From Mesodorylaimus sp. YZB2_4 (lineage: Eukaryota > Nematoda > Enoplea > Dorylaimida > Dorylaimidae), in assembly GCA_030248295.1 (NCBI GenBank), contig JASANH010000138.1, positions 620,001 to 684,000 on the forward strand: 64,000 bases of DNA, given 5' to 3'. Under the pieces are notes generated by a model. That model searched no databases, was not told the DNA's origin, and was given only the letters and a program-made list of their open reading frames with translations. Positions 1-11,416 of this stretch are shown one piece after another; the first letter of the stretch is position 1, and each line of letters opens with the position of its first letter. A program made the position numbers and the translations under genes.

Positions 1-2230
1 AAATCTCTCCCTCACCAATCTTAATGCAAAAACAGTAGCAATTTTGCGTTGACGATAATGAAATACAAAGTTCTTTTCAACCATACAGTCTAGTCACCTT
101 TTAGTCACACCGGATAATGTCACACTCCGCTTATTGTCACAGGTTTTAAAAGTCCGATTTTTTTCCCTATACTATGTGCGTATTTTGAAGTCGCTTATTA
201 TCACGCTGAATTCGGCCCAGTCCGCTTACTGTTACATAAATTTCTGTGCCAAGGATGATTAGGATCAGAAAAATATCACAACAAAACAAGCGCAAATCGT
301 CAAAAACTAGGATTTTTGCAATAAAATGGCATGGCACCTAGTGCTTCAGCTTTGCTTTGACTGACTCGCATACAGTAATTTAACCTTCGAATAATTACAA
401 AAGCTGTTTGAAAAGCGCTGCGTCTTTCAAATGGTTACATGGTTCCCAGCAGCCTCAAAAACATCAGAAACCTCAGAAAACTCCTCAAATTTCAAGGTGC
501 TCCTCAAAATCCTCAAAACCTACTCAAATTACAAAAAGCAAAAAGTGTGATTGCTGGAAAGCTGACCGCACGAGGTACTAATGGCCCGACACTAGAAAGC
601 AAGGCACTTTTGCTGTTTGGTCCCAAACATACAGTAGGTTAGCTGGCCCGATTAGCTTGGGCTGGTACCAGGCTTAGGCTAAAGCTTAGGCTGGCATATG
701 ACACCAGGCTTAGGCTTACTCTGGTACATATAAGACTTAAGCTTGAGCCGGCCTTACCATTAGACTTCAGCCGGCCTTATACCAGCCTTCGCCTGGGGAT
801 CAGACGGCAAAAGCGCTGAAAGCAGATAGTATCATTGCAAATAAACCAGTCAGGAGTCCAATAGCTCCACAATATCCTTCTTTTGGAAAAGCGCTGTCTT
901 TGAAATCGAAAGCGATTAAAAAGAACTTTTTAATTCCATTGTCAAGCAGCATTGCTGACTATTCTTACAGTAGGTGCGCTGAGCGAGAATTTTTATTTGG
1001 TCCATCAATCAGCCGATGAAATTAGGAATGATATGTTTCGCTGATATTTTTCAGAAAAATTTCTAAAAATGTCAATAGAAATTTCTGCTATGCTTATCAA
1101 AAAACTTCGCATAATTGCAACTTTTTTCAAAAAATGTTTCTGAACGTTGCATAATTGCAACTTTGTTTAATTGTAAGTCTTTTTGGCGTCTGGAGCGGCT
1201 GCAATTATCCGAGGGCGACTGTATATAAGTATATGCATAAGCACGCCAGGTACACTCTGGTCCATCGTATCATTTCTCGCTAGAGGAAGCAGAAGATATT
1301 GGCTCATTATCGTTCGATGAGATAAGTTCAGAGGCTAACAGCAGTAGCGATGAATAGGCAATTGCTTGGGGGGGGGGGGAATCAGCTAAAATCGATAACA
1401 ATAGCGGCACTGATTATGTTATCCTAGGTCCACCATGCTAGACATGTATAGAAACTGCAAATGTACTCATCAATTAAGCTTACTGTATGCATATTGATTG
1501 AAAATCGGCCTAAGAAAAAGATAAGAAACCTGGATGACTAAAAAGTGTGCTTTAGTGAGGAAAATAAGCTAATTGGCAAAACACAGAAAAATACAAAAAA
1601 TCCTGATCCCAACCTATCCCTGCTGATCGTGAGTTTGATGCATTCAGGGGCTCGCCTTTGTTTTCTTGAGCATAATGATGGAACTTTTGGGGATGAGGGT
1701 ATGGCTGTCAGTGAGAAAATACACTGTATGAGTCAGTTTGTGAAGTATAGCAAAGTCATTTGTCAGCGTAAAAACCTCCTCAAAACTTTCCAAACTCCTT
1801 CCTTAAACTCATCAAAACCTCCTCAAATTCTGGTCTTGCAAGGTGCTGGGAACCATGGGTTAGGAATACACAAAAACGGTACGCTTTAGCGGGAAAAACG
1901 CAAAAAAAATTATTTTTCGCGATTTTAGAGTGTATGTACTTTGGGTCAGTCACAGTCCGGATGGTGTCACATTTTCTTCCCATCCCATCCGGGCCTGGTA
2001 ATACTGAGCGGACTCGACTGTATCCTCGATTTCATAAATAGCAGCATATTGCAGACGACTAACTGCCTTGGCCAAAGTGCGGGAAGTCTGAATATGTTGT
2101 CGAAGTCTAACTAACCGTCTACTGTAAGAAAAAATTGCAGTTATGCGTAGTAAAATTCGCCTTCGGGTGTAAAAAAGCTTTGCAATTAGGCGAAGTTGCA
2201 AATATCCGAGGTTGACATACATGAAAAACA
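1..2230. repeat. Gene-free stretch with pogo/Tigger-like transposon remnants
   Basis: No gene is visible here. The stretch holds decayed DNA-transposon sequence. Around 80-240 the phrase 'CGCTTATTGTCAC' and variants recur, and near 1195-1230 and 2195-2215 the sequence reads like the ends of pogo/Tigger elements (a GCAATTATCCGAGG-type block next to TACAGTC). Short AT-rich phrases of the form TTGCAATTATGCGAAGTT recur near 1095, 1150 and 2140-2190. A coding-like tail with acidic codons lies at about 1280-1360. The segment 1205-1620 is similar to 9910-10255, so two copies of one family are present. Around 650-800 GCTTAGGCT-like words recur. The family name is inferred from end sequence and layout; no transposase is intact. 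Confidence 0.5.
1368..1379 (+). repeat. Poly-G tract (12 G)
   Basis: Uninterrupted run of G inside the transposon-like remnant. Other long tracts lie at 4104-4122, 10915-10929 and (as C) 39225-39238. Confidence 0.9.
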
Positions 2231-2559
2231 TACGACAAAAAATCGGGGAATGAGAACTTGTTGCAATTATCTAGACACAGAGTTGAATTTGATCCATGAT
2301 CGTCTTGAGAGTGATGGCCTGATCGGGCGACGATTCTCCCGATCGCTTGGAGGACATTCTATTTGACGTAACAAGAATCGATACGAAATATAAATACACG
2401 TAGGCAAAAAAGACTGCAAACGCTGGCTTTTTATCAATCCATAGAACTAAGGGCGTACACAAGACAAGGGCCTCTACATTCGCATTGAAGAGAAAAACTA
2501 GACGCAACCGTCTCACTCGAGCGCACGGGAAGGAATGAATTAATTGTATCCTTATTATT

Positions 2560-3664
2560 TTAAGGATTAGATCAGAGAAAGCGACGGACTCTGTTGCGGT
2601 GGAAGAAATCAATAATTCCGACTTCACGAAAGGCTCTAGACGGTTCTGTGCCACCTGGCCGTTGGCGAGATTGCACGAAAATCTAGCGCTGCATTTAATA
2701 CCAAGGTAAACGGATCGGTTAAATTGTCCTGGCATTAAGCATTGTTAATTCGGCCGGGAATCCAGCGGACGTGTGGTTCGGCGTCCAGTTGATTACGCCC
2801 GGAATAATGGTACCTGTGGTTTATCGAGTTTCAGTGTCCCCTCGTGGCGGAATCACCTTCGTGGATTCATCTATATTCGCAATATTTGGCAAAGATCGCA
2901 GTTGGGGCACATCGAAGCCGGAAGCAGAGGTACAAAAGATCGCGGGACGTGGCTTTATTTTCAAGGTCTGGATGGACATTCCTATCGGAGCAGTTGTGGG
3001 CTTCGGAAGCAAAGGCAATCGAAACGCGGTGTCTCGAGCAGAAAATTCGAGCTCGCCACCTGGTTCCAATATGGACATGGTGTTTTATGGCGTCAGGATC
3101 GGTAATAGCAGTTTCAGCGATGTTGTCCAGGCAGTTGTGAAAAACGGACATATTATTCGACGCTTTCCAGCTCACCGCGTTATTTTGTCTGCTTATTCAA
3201 CCGTTTTCAAGGCCATGTTCGCCAGCAATATCTGGTATGAAAATAATGTTGCGGGTGAACGTGTGGTGAAGATTGACGATGTTGATGAGCTCGCGATGGA
3301 GATGGTATTGAAGCATATTTACACCAGTTACTTGCCCGATAAATCGATCGGAACTAAGCTAGCCTCGAATATTATCTACGCCGCCGACAAGTACGACTTG
3401 CAGATGTTGAAAAATTGGTGCGCTTCAATTTTGATTCTCCGAAGATTGCTGGCTTTGAGTCGAGTTTCTGATCTGGCCGTGGCTGATCGTCATACTTTGA
3501 GTCATTTGAAGGCCGTATGCATTGCGCAACTGTTCATGGATATGTCGGTTATTCAAAACGAGGCGGTGCTGGACAGCATTTCAAGTCGCGTTTTGTCTGA
3601 AATTATTACCGATTCGGCTGAGCCACAAAATGAAACAACGGAAATCCTTTTGCCTGCGGATTAG
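2560..3664 (+). pseudogene. MATH-BTB protein, copy 1, 5' end decayed
   Basis: This is a SPOP-like gene with part of a MATH (TRAF-like) domain followed by a BTB/POZ domain. Proteins of this type dock substrates onto Cullin-3 ubiquitin ligases. It matches the intact copy at 11504-12574 closely, but the start codon of that copy is ACG here (near 2603), one base is missing near 2670 so the frame breaks, and the next aligned Met is GTG at 2771. From 2771 to the stop at 3662-3664 the frame is open; the first usable ATG is 2807. The retained part covers the back half of MATH and a full BTB domain with the usual 'D..HRVILSA.S..F.AMF' core. There are no introns. It could be a pseudogene or a shortened BTB protein made from the ATG at 2807. 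Confidence 0.7.
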
Positions 3665-4010
3665 ACGGTCGGTGCGCGAGGGACGAGTGGGCTGGGTTTC
3701 TAGTTTTTGAAACATGTAGTTTGTCATTTCCTTTTGTATCGGATCGTGCCTACTGTATGTTCGGTGGGAATCGTGCCTCCTTTTCTGAGCGACGGTTAAC
3801 TTCTTTTTACTGAACTATAAAAGGCAGTGAAGAATTTTAATTTGTGTAGAGTTGGCCGTGATCTGAAACCTCGATGATGTCCTTTTAGCCGTGGTTTCTG
3901 AAAGTGAAATGCTTCTGTGCTTCTCCTGGTTGCAATGGTATTTGGACTTTTTGACAGCAATTTTTTTATTGGTTTGATAACTGGTCTTGTTTTGAGAGGA
4001 GAGATGGGAA
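3665..4010 (+). repeat. 3' flank shared with MATH-BTB copy 2
   Basis: The sequence after the stop is similar to 12575-12860, including a block around TTTTTGAAACATGTAGT and another around GGCAGTGAAGAATTTTAAT. The duplicated unit therefore includes 3' flanking DNA and was not limited to the coding part. Confidence 0.7.
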
Positions 4011-4103
4011 AGCACGAGTGGAGGAGCCTCATACTCTATGGAGCTGATACCTCCAAGCGTTTGAGCCAAGCTGAGAAGCCATGCAAGTACTGCGTCGAAT
4101 GCT

Positions 4104-4122
4104 GGGGGGGGGGGGGGGGGGG
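4104..4122 (+). repeat. Poly-G tract (19 G)
   Basis: The longest homopolymer in the window. It lies in gene-free DNA just downstream of the MATH-BTB copy 1 flank. Confidence 0.9.
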
Positions 4123-4298
4123 CAGAAAGCTACTTTGCACGAGAGGGAGGGCGAAGAAGTCAAGCACATCGTGTGTGGGCTGCATATTCTGAGTTTGGAT
4201 CGTGGCTTAGACAGGTTGCTTGGCTGTTAAAACTTCTCTGTACAAGTCACCAAAGGTTACCAGACGGGGCGTGGTGTGAAAGAGGATACCCAATCAGG

Positions 4299-5829
4299 GG
4301 CCGTATTCCAGAAGCGTTTTCCTGTGAGGTTTTCCAGTCAGCTGGGTAGTTTCCTCCGAGGTCACAGTAAACCCTATTACAGAAACAATTCCCTACTGTT
4401 TTCCTTAGCGGGTCAAGTTTTCCAGCGAGCTGAAAGGGTTTACACAAAATCTTTCCAGAAACTTTCCTTGGAGAAATTCCTCGATTCACCTCGAGGAAAA
4501 AACGTTTAGGTGGTCGAGAGCACCTAAAATCGGGTTTCCTGCGAGGTTTGTCAAGTTTAACATAGTCGTGCTGCTAAAATGGTCTCGTTGAACTCGATGA
4601 GACAAATATTTGTAGAGCTCAAGTCCAGCAATTTTTAATTACCGTATCGATTCGTACAATGGGTACGATACCAAAAACGTATCACTCGCTATCGTACGAG
4701 GATGTAGGCAATCCCTTGTCATTCTTGCTTACCCGCCTCAGGCGAAAGACTCGTCGTCATAATGCTCTGCTGAGAGTTGAGCAGCAGCTGCTTACTCGCT
4801 TTGATTTTATCAAGCAATAAGCCATATCAATTGCTCGATGGTGATTAGCCTAGCATTTCACAGCTACTTACTCTACCGAAATGTTCAGCTGTCTCCGAAT
4901 CATTTTGCAAAAAAGTCAGGTACATTAAAGTTCCTGAAGGCGCTTATGCTCAAGAATGTGTGCGAGGTTGGGTGTGAGCAAATTTTGGTGAGGTTGGGCG
5001 GTTGAGACGTCTCGAGAAACCCTGAGCAATATCGGAATCAAAAGAGTACCCGTCTGTCAACGTGAAGTAGCTTCGCCATCAGTGCGAATTCACTAATACA
5101 ATGTACATACACAGTTGGAGTCATCCAACAACTCGCACATTTTTCGACAAAGCTGCCTGCGGGATATCGTGGAAGTATTACCAGCGGGGGATCATTTCAG
5201 TCGACTCGGCCTATCCATGCCGAAAATGGCTTCCAGTATGACACCATTCAAAGAGCCTCTTTGAAATGAGAGTCAACGGAATTATAACAAGGCTCACAAG
5301 AAAATGAGGGTGAGAATCGAGAACACAATCGACAAGTGGAAGCGGCATTTTGAATGACTTCATTCTGAGTCTCGTTAGACACAAAACTGGTTGCATGGAT
5401 ATGGTTGGCCGCACGGTGCTTCGACTGGCACATGCCCGACTTTGTTGGAGAAAAAAACACAGATGAAGGACATCGTGATCGCTGATGACAACAAAAATGA
5501 TCAACTGACTTTTTCTGGGCTTAGGCGCCGAGAATGACGCAGCTCCATTTCATCCCATATAATGAGTGAGTGCCTGAACATGTAGTAACTTGGTTGAAAC
5601 CGTAACATCCACTGAGCTAATTCCTTCCAGCTCACTGGAAGTTTCCTTTGAGGTCACTGTGCTTCTGGAATAGGGTCACCTCACCGGGCGATTTTCCTTT
5701 AAGCTCACAGGAAAGTTCCATCGAGCTCCAAGAGATTTCACCCTGCGAGCTTGAAGGAAAGTTCCAGTGACCTTGAAGGAAAATTTTCCTTTCACCTCGA
5801 GGTTTCCTTCGAGTTTCTGGAATACGGCC
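4299..5829. mobile_element. DNA-transposon-like element with 15-bp perfect terminal inverted repeats
   Basis: GGCCGTATTCCAGAA at 4299-4313 is the exact reverse complement of 5815-5829. TCAG stands near both ends outside the repeats (4294-4297 and 5830-5833), a possible target-site duplication with one extra G on the left. Inside both ends there are many variants of a GGAAA/TTTCC phrase ('TTTTCCTTTGAGGTCAC' style), so the subterminal regions are repetitive. An imperfect internal copy of the right end occurs near 5648-5662. No transposase is readable, so the element is non-autonomous or decayed. I cannot assign a superfamily. Confidence 0.65.
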
Positions 5830-5833
5830 TCAG

Positions 5834-6783
5834 AACGGTGCGTCATAAGTAGCAATGGCCGTATGCAAGCTACAGTGTATGAGGCCCTGGTCCGAAGTCC
5901 TTGCAGGCGACATCCTAATCGACTTTCGACGACCGCAAGGACGGGCTGGTAGCTTCACGAAAGAGTCCAAGCCCAATACCAACCTGAGAATGAAATTGTC
6001 CTATGCTTCTTGCAGTCTCATAAGTGCCTATCTTTTGGGGCAAGGAGCAGTGGAGCAGTGGACAAAAGCACTGGTCCTAGAGCACTCCCTTTCCATTTTC
6101 TTTTTATTATATGCTGGCCAAAGTCGATGCCATCTTGTCGTAACTCAATATCAAAGCCATGATCACTCAGCTTCCTACAACGTACTAGAAGATCTTTTTG
6201 GGATGTGAAAAGACTATTGGAAGCCGTGCCATAGGATTCGGAAGCCCCGCCTGCTGATCGTGAGCAAAATCTGCGGTTTTTACTTCAGGAGAAATCAGCT
6301 TGGGGTGGGGGCCATGGCATACGTCGTACTTGTATGGCCCCAGAATAGGCATATAAGGTACATTTCGGTCTGAGATCGCTGCTTCAAAACAGAGTTCAGT
6401 ACCAGCTCGCAATAAATCGATCATATCAGCGTAGTGTGTCACAAAAAGACAGCAATGTTCTTCCGCACTTTGTCCTCTTCCAATTAATGAAGGGTAAGAA
6501 AACCCTTTTCTCATCTGGTGCACCCCAGTAGCTCTTGATCTGGAAGAAGGGGCGGCATCCGCGCTTCGAGGATTACTGTAGGAGTGTCTCATTGTCAGCC
6601 TGGCTGCCCTGGGTCCGTCCTGCCCTAATGGCGAGTGGTCCATGGCCATGACCTTGGTGGTCCCATGGTGTCCATGGATGACCACTGAACTAGAGCGTCA
6701 AGATGGGGAGACTGTCGTTCCCTTAGTTCACTATTCTTGCTGCTGTCTGCTGAAACAAACTATGGAAGAGCATTTCGTAATTG
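5834..6783. other. Gene-free stretch
   Basis: No convincing gene. A minus-strand open frame of 166 codons (6185-6685) has no recognisable domain and no neighbouring exons, so I do not call it. Confidence 0.5.
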
Positions 6784-6945
6784 GAACCCTAGTGCCCGGC
6801 AGGCCATACCGAGTGAAGGGGGGGGAGTAATCTCCCTTGGCTGGGAAACGTCAACCACTCGGGTTGATGTTTGCTGCAATCAGAGTTTTCGTCCCGCCGA
6901 CTTCAGTCGGCCCCATTCCCTCCTACGCCTGCCGGGCTTGGTTAT
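6784..6945 (+). repeat. Repeat family A, copy 1
   Basis: This is one of five dispersed copies of a 160-200 base repeat. It begins near 'AACCCT.GTGCC.GG.AGGCCAT', has a middle block GGGTTGATGTTT and ends in CTACGCCTGCCGGGCTTGG. A small hairpin CCGAC-TTCA-GTCGG lies at 6897-6910. See 11116, 20244, 32190 and 46273 for the others. It is probably a SINE or other short element; it has no coding capacity. Confidence 0.8.
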
Positions 6946-7254
6946 ATGTCTGCCTGGTTCTTGGCCGCAGTTCATGGGTGGGAATGCTGGAATCGGAGTG
7001 TGTTGGTAGCGTATGCTTCTGATGACAAACGGGCTTTTCTTTTTTTTACCCATCCTGGTAGGTCCCGGGGAGGGTCGATTGTTGGCCCTTTACCCGCGCG
7101 GGCTAGGGGGCTTGTTAGTTGACCCTATCTTGCCATCGACTAGGGTCCATCCGGCATGCATGTCGGTCAAGGGTGCGTATAAGTCGCTACCCCGCAATTT
7201 CGGTGCTTACCCCATGGGGCAGCCATACCCAGCTCGTGCCTCGTGAGGGGACCC

Positions 7255-7490
7255 GGATTCGAGAGCCTCCAACCCCATAAGGCCTGTCCTCGTTTATCGA
7301 CCCCGGAGGCATAAAGGGTAAGTCACCCACCACCAGGTGTGCAAGGCGCAAAGAGAACTTCACCAAGTTCTCAGACGGCCAGAGTTGAACTCAGGGCTGA
7401 CCAGCTTCCAGCTCTGCCAAGCGAGCTGTGACACACGCCTTTCACCGCTACACCACCCAGGCGGCTTGGATGGAGAGGCTTGCCCTCGCC
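7255..7490 (-). repeat. tRNA-derived SINE-like copy (family B, copy 1)
   Basis: Read on the minus strand, a GGTGTAGCGGTGAAAGG block (about 7438-7457) resembles a pol III A box and GTTCAACTCTG (about 7384-7394) resembles a B box. The spacing is close to that of a tRNA. The 3' part (GGGTAAGTCACCCACC..GTGCAAGG) is shared with the copy ending near 8000. It is not a functional tRNA, because no paired acceptor stem is apparent. Confidence 0.6.
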
Positions 7491-7899
7491 ATTCCTGAAT
7501 AAGCACGCGTTGAACTATCAAGTCGAAACATATTTCAAACGTCCCATCTGCCATCAATCACCCCGATTATGCAACATTTGCAGATGTCGTTTTGACCACC
7601 AGCTTAGACGGAAGAGAAATCGTCCAAATCCATTCACCTGCCGGTTGTAGCCCTCTTTCCAGAATCTGCTCATTCTGATAATGGGCTTGCCCCTCGCGCA
7701 GGGAGGGAAGTACCGAAAATGCCACCTGGTTTTGCTCCAAACAAATCATCATCGAAGGGCTTTGATTATTTAAAAAATTTTCGCGGGCCGTTTTGTCTAT
7801 AGCCGGCCAGCAGGCAAACCTTGTGAGCTCGGCTGTGTGGGGGACCAGCACACCCAGCAGGAGCGCCTTCACGAGGACTAGGACATCCTGGGAGGACGA

Positions 7900-8135
7900 C
7901 CTGGATTGATGTTGGACAGCCGAGACTGTCTCCTCGTTAGGCTTCCCTCTCTCCTCTCGAAGCACATCTAGGGTACCGGGTGAGTCACCCACGGCCTCGC
8001 GTGCAAGGTCAGCCAAGGTTTATGGGCTCACAAACCGACATCAATCACTGGGGATCGAACCCGGGACGAGTCCAGCCACTTGCTCTCAAGCAAATTCGGA
8101 GGGATGAATGCCGAGCCGCTGCACCACCGCGGCCG
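7900..8135 (-). repeat. tRNA-derived SINE-like copy (family B, copy 2)
   Basis: On the minus strand it begins GGTGGTGCAGCGGCTCGG (A-box-like, about 8110-8127), followed by TCCCGGGTTCGATCCC (about 8051-8066), which is a strong B-box match. The body then reads CGGTTTGTGAGCCCATAAACC and continues to a block about GGACAGCCGAGACTGTC near 7915. The body matches 47180-47310, and part of it resembles 18160-18230. Confidence 0.7.
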
Positions 8136-9890
8136 CTGATCATCGCAGGTGCTGTAATGAATTATGGCTTCCTTAATGCCTCCTGAACTCGTTAAGTGCC
8201 GGACGACATTTCGATAGAGCTTCAATCAGGATTAAATGGCACGTAGGCAATGGCGGAATCAGGCACATGCATTCAAATGTAATTTTGTGTTCGTTGTACG
8301 CAGTTGACATCAGTCAGTCGGGGACGAATGTACATTCATTCCCAACCATCACTGATAAAAGACGACACTGCTGTGCAATTCACATTGCTTTCTCATCGCC
8401 CATATCGACCGAAGCCATGCTCGCCAAGCAGAGGATGGAAATGGGTTCCTCCGAACTCGACTGAGATTGATAGGCATATTCACAAATGGCCTATCAGCAC
8501 CACGATGTCATCGAGGCTGCCGAGAAGTCAGAAACCTGCGCTCACTTTAATATCAAGAGGCTCAGAATTTTAAACAGTAGACACAATAAAAACATGAGCC
8601 CTGATTGGAAATTACACCCTTCCCCCGGGAGTGATGAATACAGTCAATGAAGAATTAGTATGATTCGATTATCTTAAGTGGGGATTAAACAGAATTCGCC
8701 AGTTAAAAGCAGTGTGGAATTATAGAATGTCCCCTGCTTGGAGGAGAATCACTTTTACGCGAGTAATGTCAATTCGAAGGTACAGTGGTTTGAAGTTCCC
8801 GCGTGCAGAGGTACGTCTATGATTCTCAGGTCAACAGTGCAGCACGCAAATCATGCCCCAAAATCTGAACCGGTTTTGACGCGTGAATTTGTCCTTCCTT
8901 TTGCGTTTCCTCTTTTTTTTCTGTACAGCGTTTACATCTTCAATTTTTTACATCGGTGAGGTGAGTGAATCGTGTCCGATATCATATACTGTAGGTCTAG
9001 TAAGTCCAGGAATAGGCCTATGTAGCCGGGTGGGGCGTTCTTGGTGTTTTGGTTGAAGTTGAGACTAGGCCTATCTCGTGGTTTGGACAAAAGGACCAAT
9101 GGCCTTCCTGTTTAGTGTCTCGTGACAAGTTGATCTTGTAATTAGCACCCGAAGTTTATGAAATCCTGAAGTTTGTTTCTGGCCGTGTCCATAACAATCG
9201 CCATGCGCTTTCTAAGTAGATGGGTCAGTTTAATCCATTGATTATTTAAACTGCTGAATAGCTTATAAACGATGGCGGTTCACGGGCAATAGGTACCTAT
9301 TGATCGAATCTTGGTATCAAATACAGCTATGCAGGAGTATGCACGCTCCCGCCATAGGCATACGTACATATGGACCTACCAGGCCGAGATAAAATCATTT
9401 CTTATTTGTAGCAACTAGCCGTCATTCGATCATTGTACACAGCAATTCGATTGGCATTAATAGATCGTTTGGTTGCGCTTCCGTGATCCCGAAAAAACAT
9501 TCTTCCCGCAGGTAAGCTAAAGAAGTTTTTTTCGGGTCAGCTGCATGTGAATACAGCACCTTCTGTGCCCCTCCACGTGCATACAGGTCCCCTCTTTTTC
9601 CCATTTTCCGTTGCGCATCTTTTCCCTTTCGAGAACTCATCCCAATTTCTTCTGTCATGTAATAAACCCTCTTTTCTTTTTCCGAGTGCAACGTACTGTA
9701 CCGCAGTTACCGTATGACCAGGCAAGAGTCTATGAGTGCAATGCTTTTTTCCGAGCAGCCCAATTTATTTATTGAAGCATTTATGAGCAAAACCTCATTG
9801 CTAGGATAGCAAAATTCTCAAGTTTTCGACCAGTTTCAACTTGAATTGTTCACTATGCATTTACTGGTTAGGGATAGGTCCCGATCCCGG
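8136..9890. other. Gene-free stretch
   Basis: No gene recognised. Palindromic TAGGCCTA words occur near 9010 and 9067, and TACTGTA words near 8986 and 9693. Confidence 0.5.
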
Positions 9891-10460
9891 CATTGAGGCG
9901 TCGGGATTCTGCATATAATTATATAGGCATAAGCACGCTTGGCACACTGATCAATCATGTTTGCGATGAAGCAGTAGCAGCAGGAGCGATGAAGAGGCAA
10001 CAGCAACATCAGCTCAAATCGATAACAACGATAGCGACACTGATTTTGCTAGGCTGACCTTGCTGGACGTGTAGCGAAAGTGCAAATTTACTGAACCATT
10101 TCAGCTTATACAGTGTATAATGCTTGAAAATCGCTCTATGAAGAAGCTTTTTAAAAACCTGGATTACTAAAGTGAGGAAAATAGGGTCATAGGCAAAAAA
10201 ACAGAAAAATGCAAAAAATCCCTGATCCCGAAAAAAGGTGATCCCGACCTATTCCTATTACTGGTATCCTTCCATTCGAGGCAAAGCTTTGGGTTGCGCG
10301 ATGAAGCTCCCACCACCTCTCCTTTATCTGACCGTACATGCCATCGGGATAAAAACACCTGAACCATGCAAGGTGTAGCTTCAATTATAGGTAGCGATTT
10401 TAGGGGACCGACTAAGACTTCGAAATCCGAAGTAATATTTTAGAGGGCCCATTAAAATCA
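9890..10460. repeat. Second copy of the pogo/Tigger-like remnant
   Basis: The segment 9910-10255 aligns with 1205-1620. Shared blocks include GCATAAGCACGC, ATCGATAACAA followed by AGCG.CACTGATT, and CAGAAAAATGCAAAAAATCC. It lies about 1.2 kb upstream of MATH-BTB copy 2, as the first remnant lies about 1 kb upstream of copy 1, so remnant and gene were probably duplicated together. Confidence 0.6.
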
Positions 10461-10914
10461 TGTTACGAATGTTTTTTTAAAAAAACTGGGTAACTTATCA
10501 TTCGTGAAACATTCTCGCTCAAGGGTGAAAGTAAGCTATGGAATTACCCTTTCCACTTCAATTATTTCAAGTAGAGAGAGTATCATTTGTTTACTTCAAT
10601 TATTTGCGAAGAAAATCAGAAAGTCAAAATTCCAATTTGTCAGCTCATATATACTGTATGCAGCCATTACATTGTATGGGAATGGCTTAGATGCTGAGCG
10701 GGTGGCGGAGTAGTGAAGGATTAATTTACACGGGTATATCATATGTATAAAGTTTTCAGCCATTTTTAAATTTGACTTTGTTGGCGAACAAAATATTTCT
10801 GTTTGTTTTTCACAAAAATGCAATTATGGCATGTTAGCGATTTAACTTTCTGGGGTTGGGATAAACATGCATTTTCATTGGAAGTCCATGCAAAGAGTTG
10901 TTTTGTGAGCTTCC

Positions 10915-10929
10915 GGGGGGGGGGGGGGG
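10915..10929 (+). repeat. Poly-G tract (15 G)
   Basis: Uninterrupted G run in gene-free DNA between the transposon remnant and repeat A copy 2. Confidence 0.9.
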
Positions 10930-11115
10930 AACTGGAGCCTACAGCCGGGAGCCTGTACACATTTATGGGGCTCGAATAGCTTCATACTGGGTCCTGGTCA
11001 TACTTTAAAGTATGACTGATAGTACCAAAGTTTTCTATGTGGTCCCATCGCTCGGGTCCTGGCCAAATGGGTTAAAGTGTCTTCCTCTCACGCTAGGAGC
11101 GCACTTACAGGGGAG

Positions 11116-11311
11116 GTGTAACCCTCGTGCCTGGTAGGCCATGGCGAGTGGGAGAGAGTAATCGATACTCTCCCCTGGCTGGGGGGCGTCAACCCCCGGT
11201 TTGATGTTTCAGCCGTAGGTATGGTCGCAAGACCTGCCTGTTCCAGTCGGAGTTTTTGTCCCGCTGACTTCGGTCGGCCACCTCCCTCCTACGCCTGCCA
11301 GGCTTGGTTAC
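11116..11311 (+). repeat. Repeat family A, copy 2
   Basis: The best preserved copy together with the one at 20244. It starts GTAACCCTCGTGCC, includes GGCGAGTGGGAGAGAGTAATCG and TTTGATGTTTCAGCCGTA, and ends CCTACGCCTGCCAGGCTTGG. The hairpin at 11264-11277 is CTGAC-TTCG-GTCGG. It ends about 100 bases upstream of the MATH-BTB copy 2 start. Confidence 0.85.
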
Positions 11312-11416
11312 AGAGGGCCCAACTCCAGCCCGAGTAAGAAATTATTGTCGGCTAATGAGTTCCTTAGCCCTTGAGTACACCGTACAGTATACGTAGCTCT
11401 TGGCTTTGGATAAAGT

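Noticed and set aside
1545..1889. 114-codon open frame
   Set aside because: It overlaps the duplicated transposon remnant, and the paralogous segment near 10170 is not open in the same way.
6185..6685. 166-codon open frame on the minus strand
   Set aside because: No recognisable domain, no flanking exons and a repeat-rich setting; probably chance.
7567..8016. 149-codon open frame on the minus strand
   Set aside because: It lies largely within a SINE-like copy and its flank; protein composition is not convincing.
11116..11311. Repeat A as a hammerhead ribozyme or tRNA gene
   Set aside because: No hammerhead core (CUGAUGA with GAAA) and no paired cloverleaf; only one small hairpin is clear.
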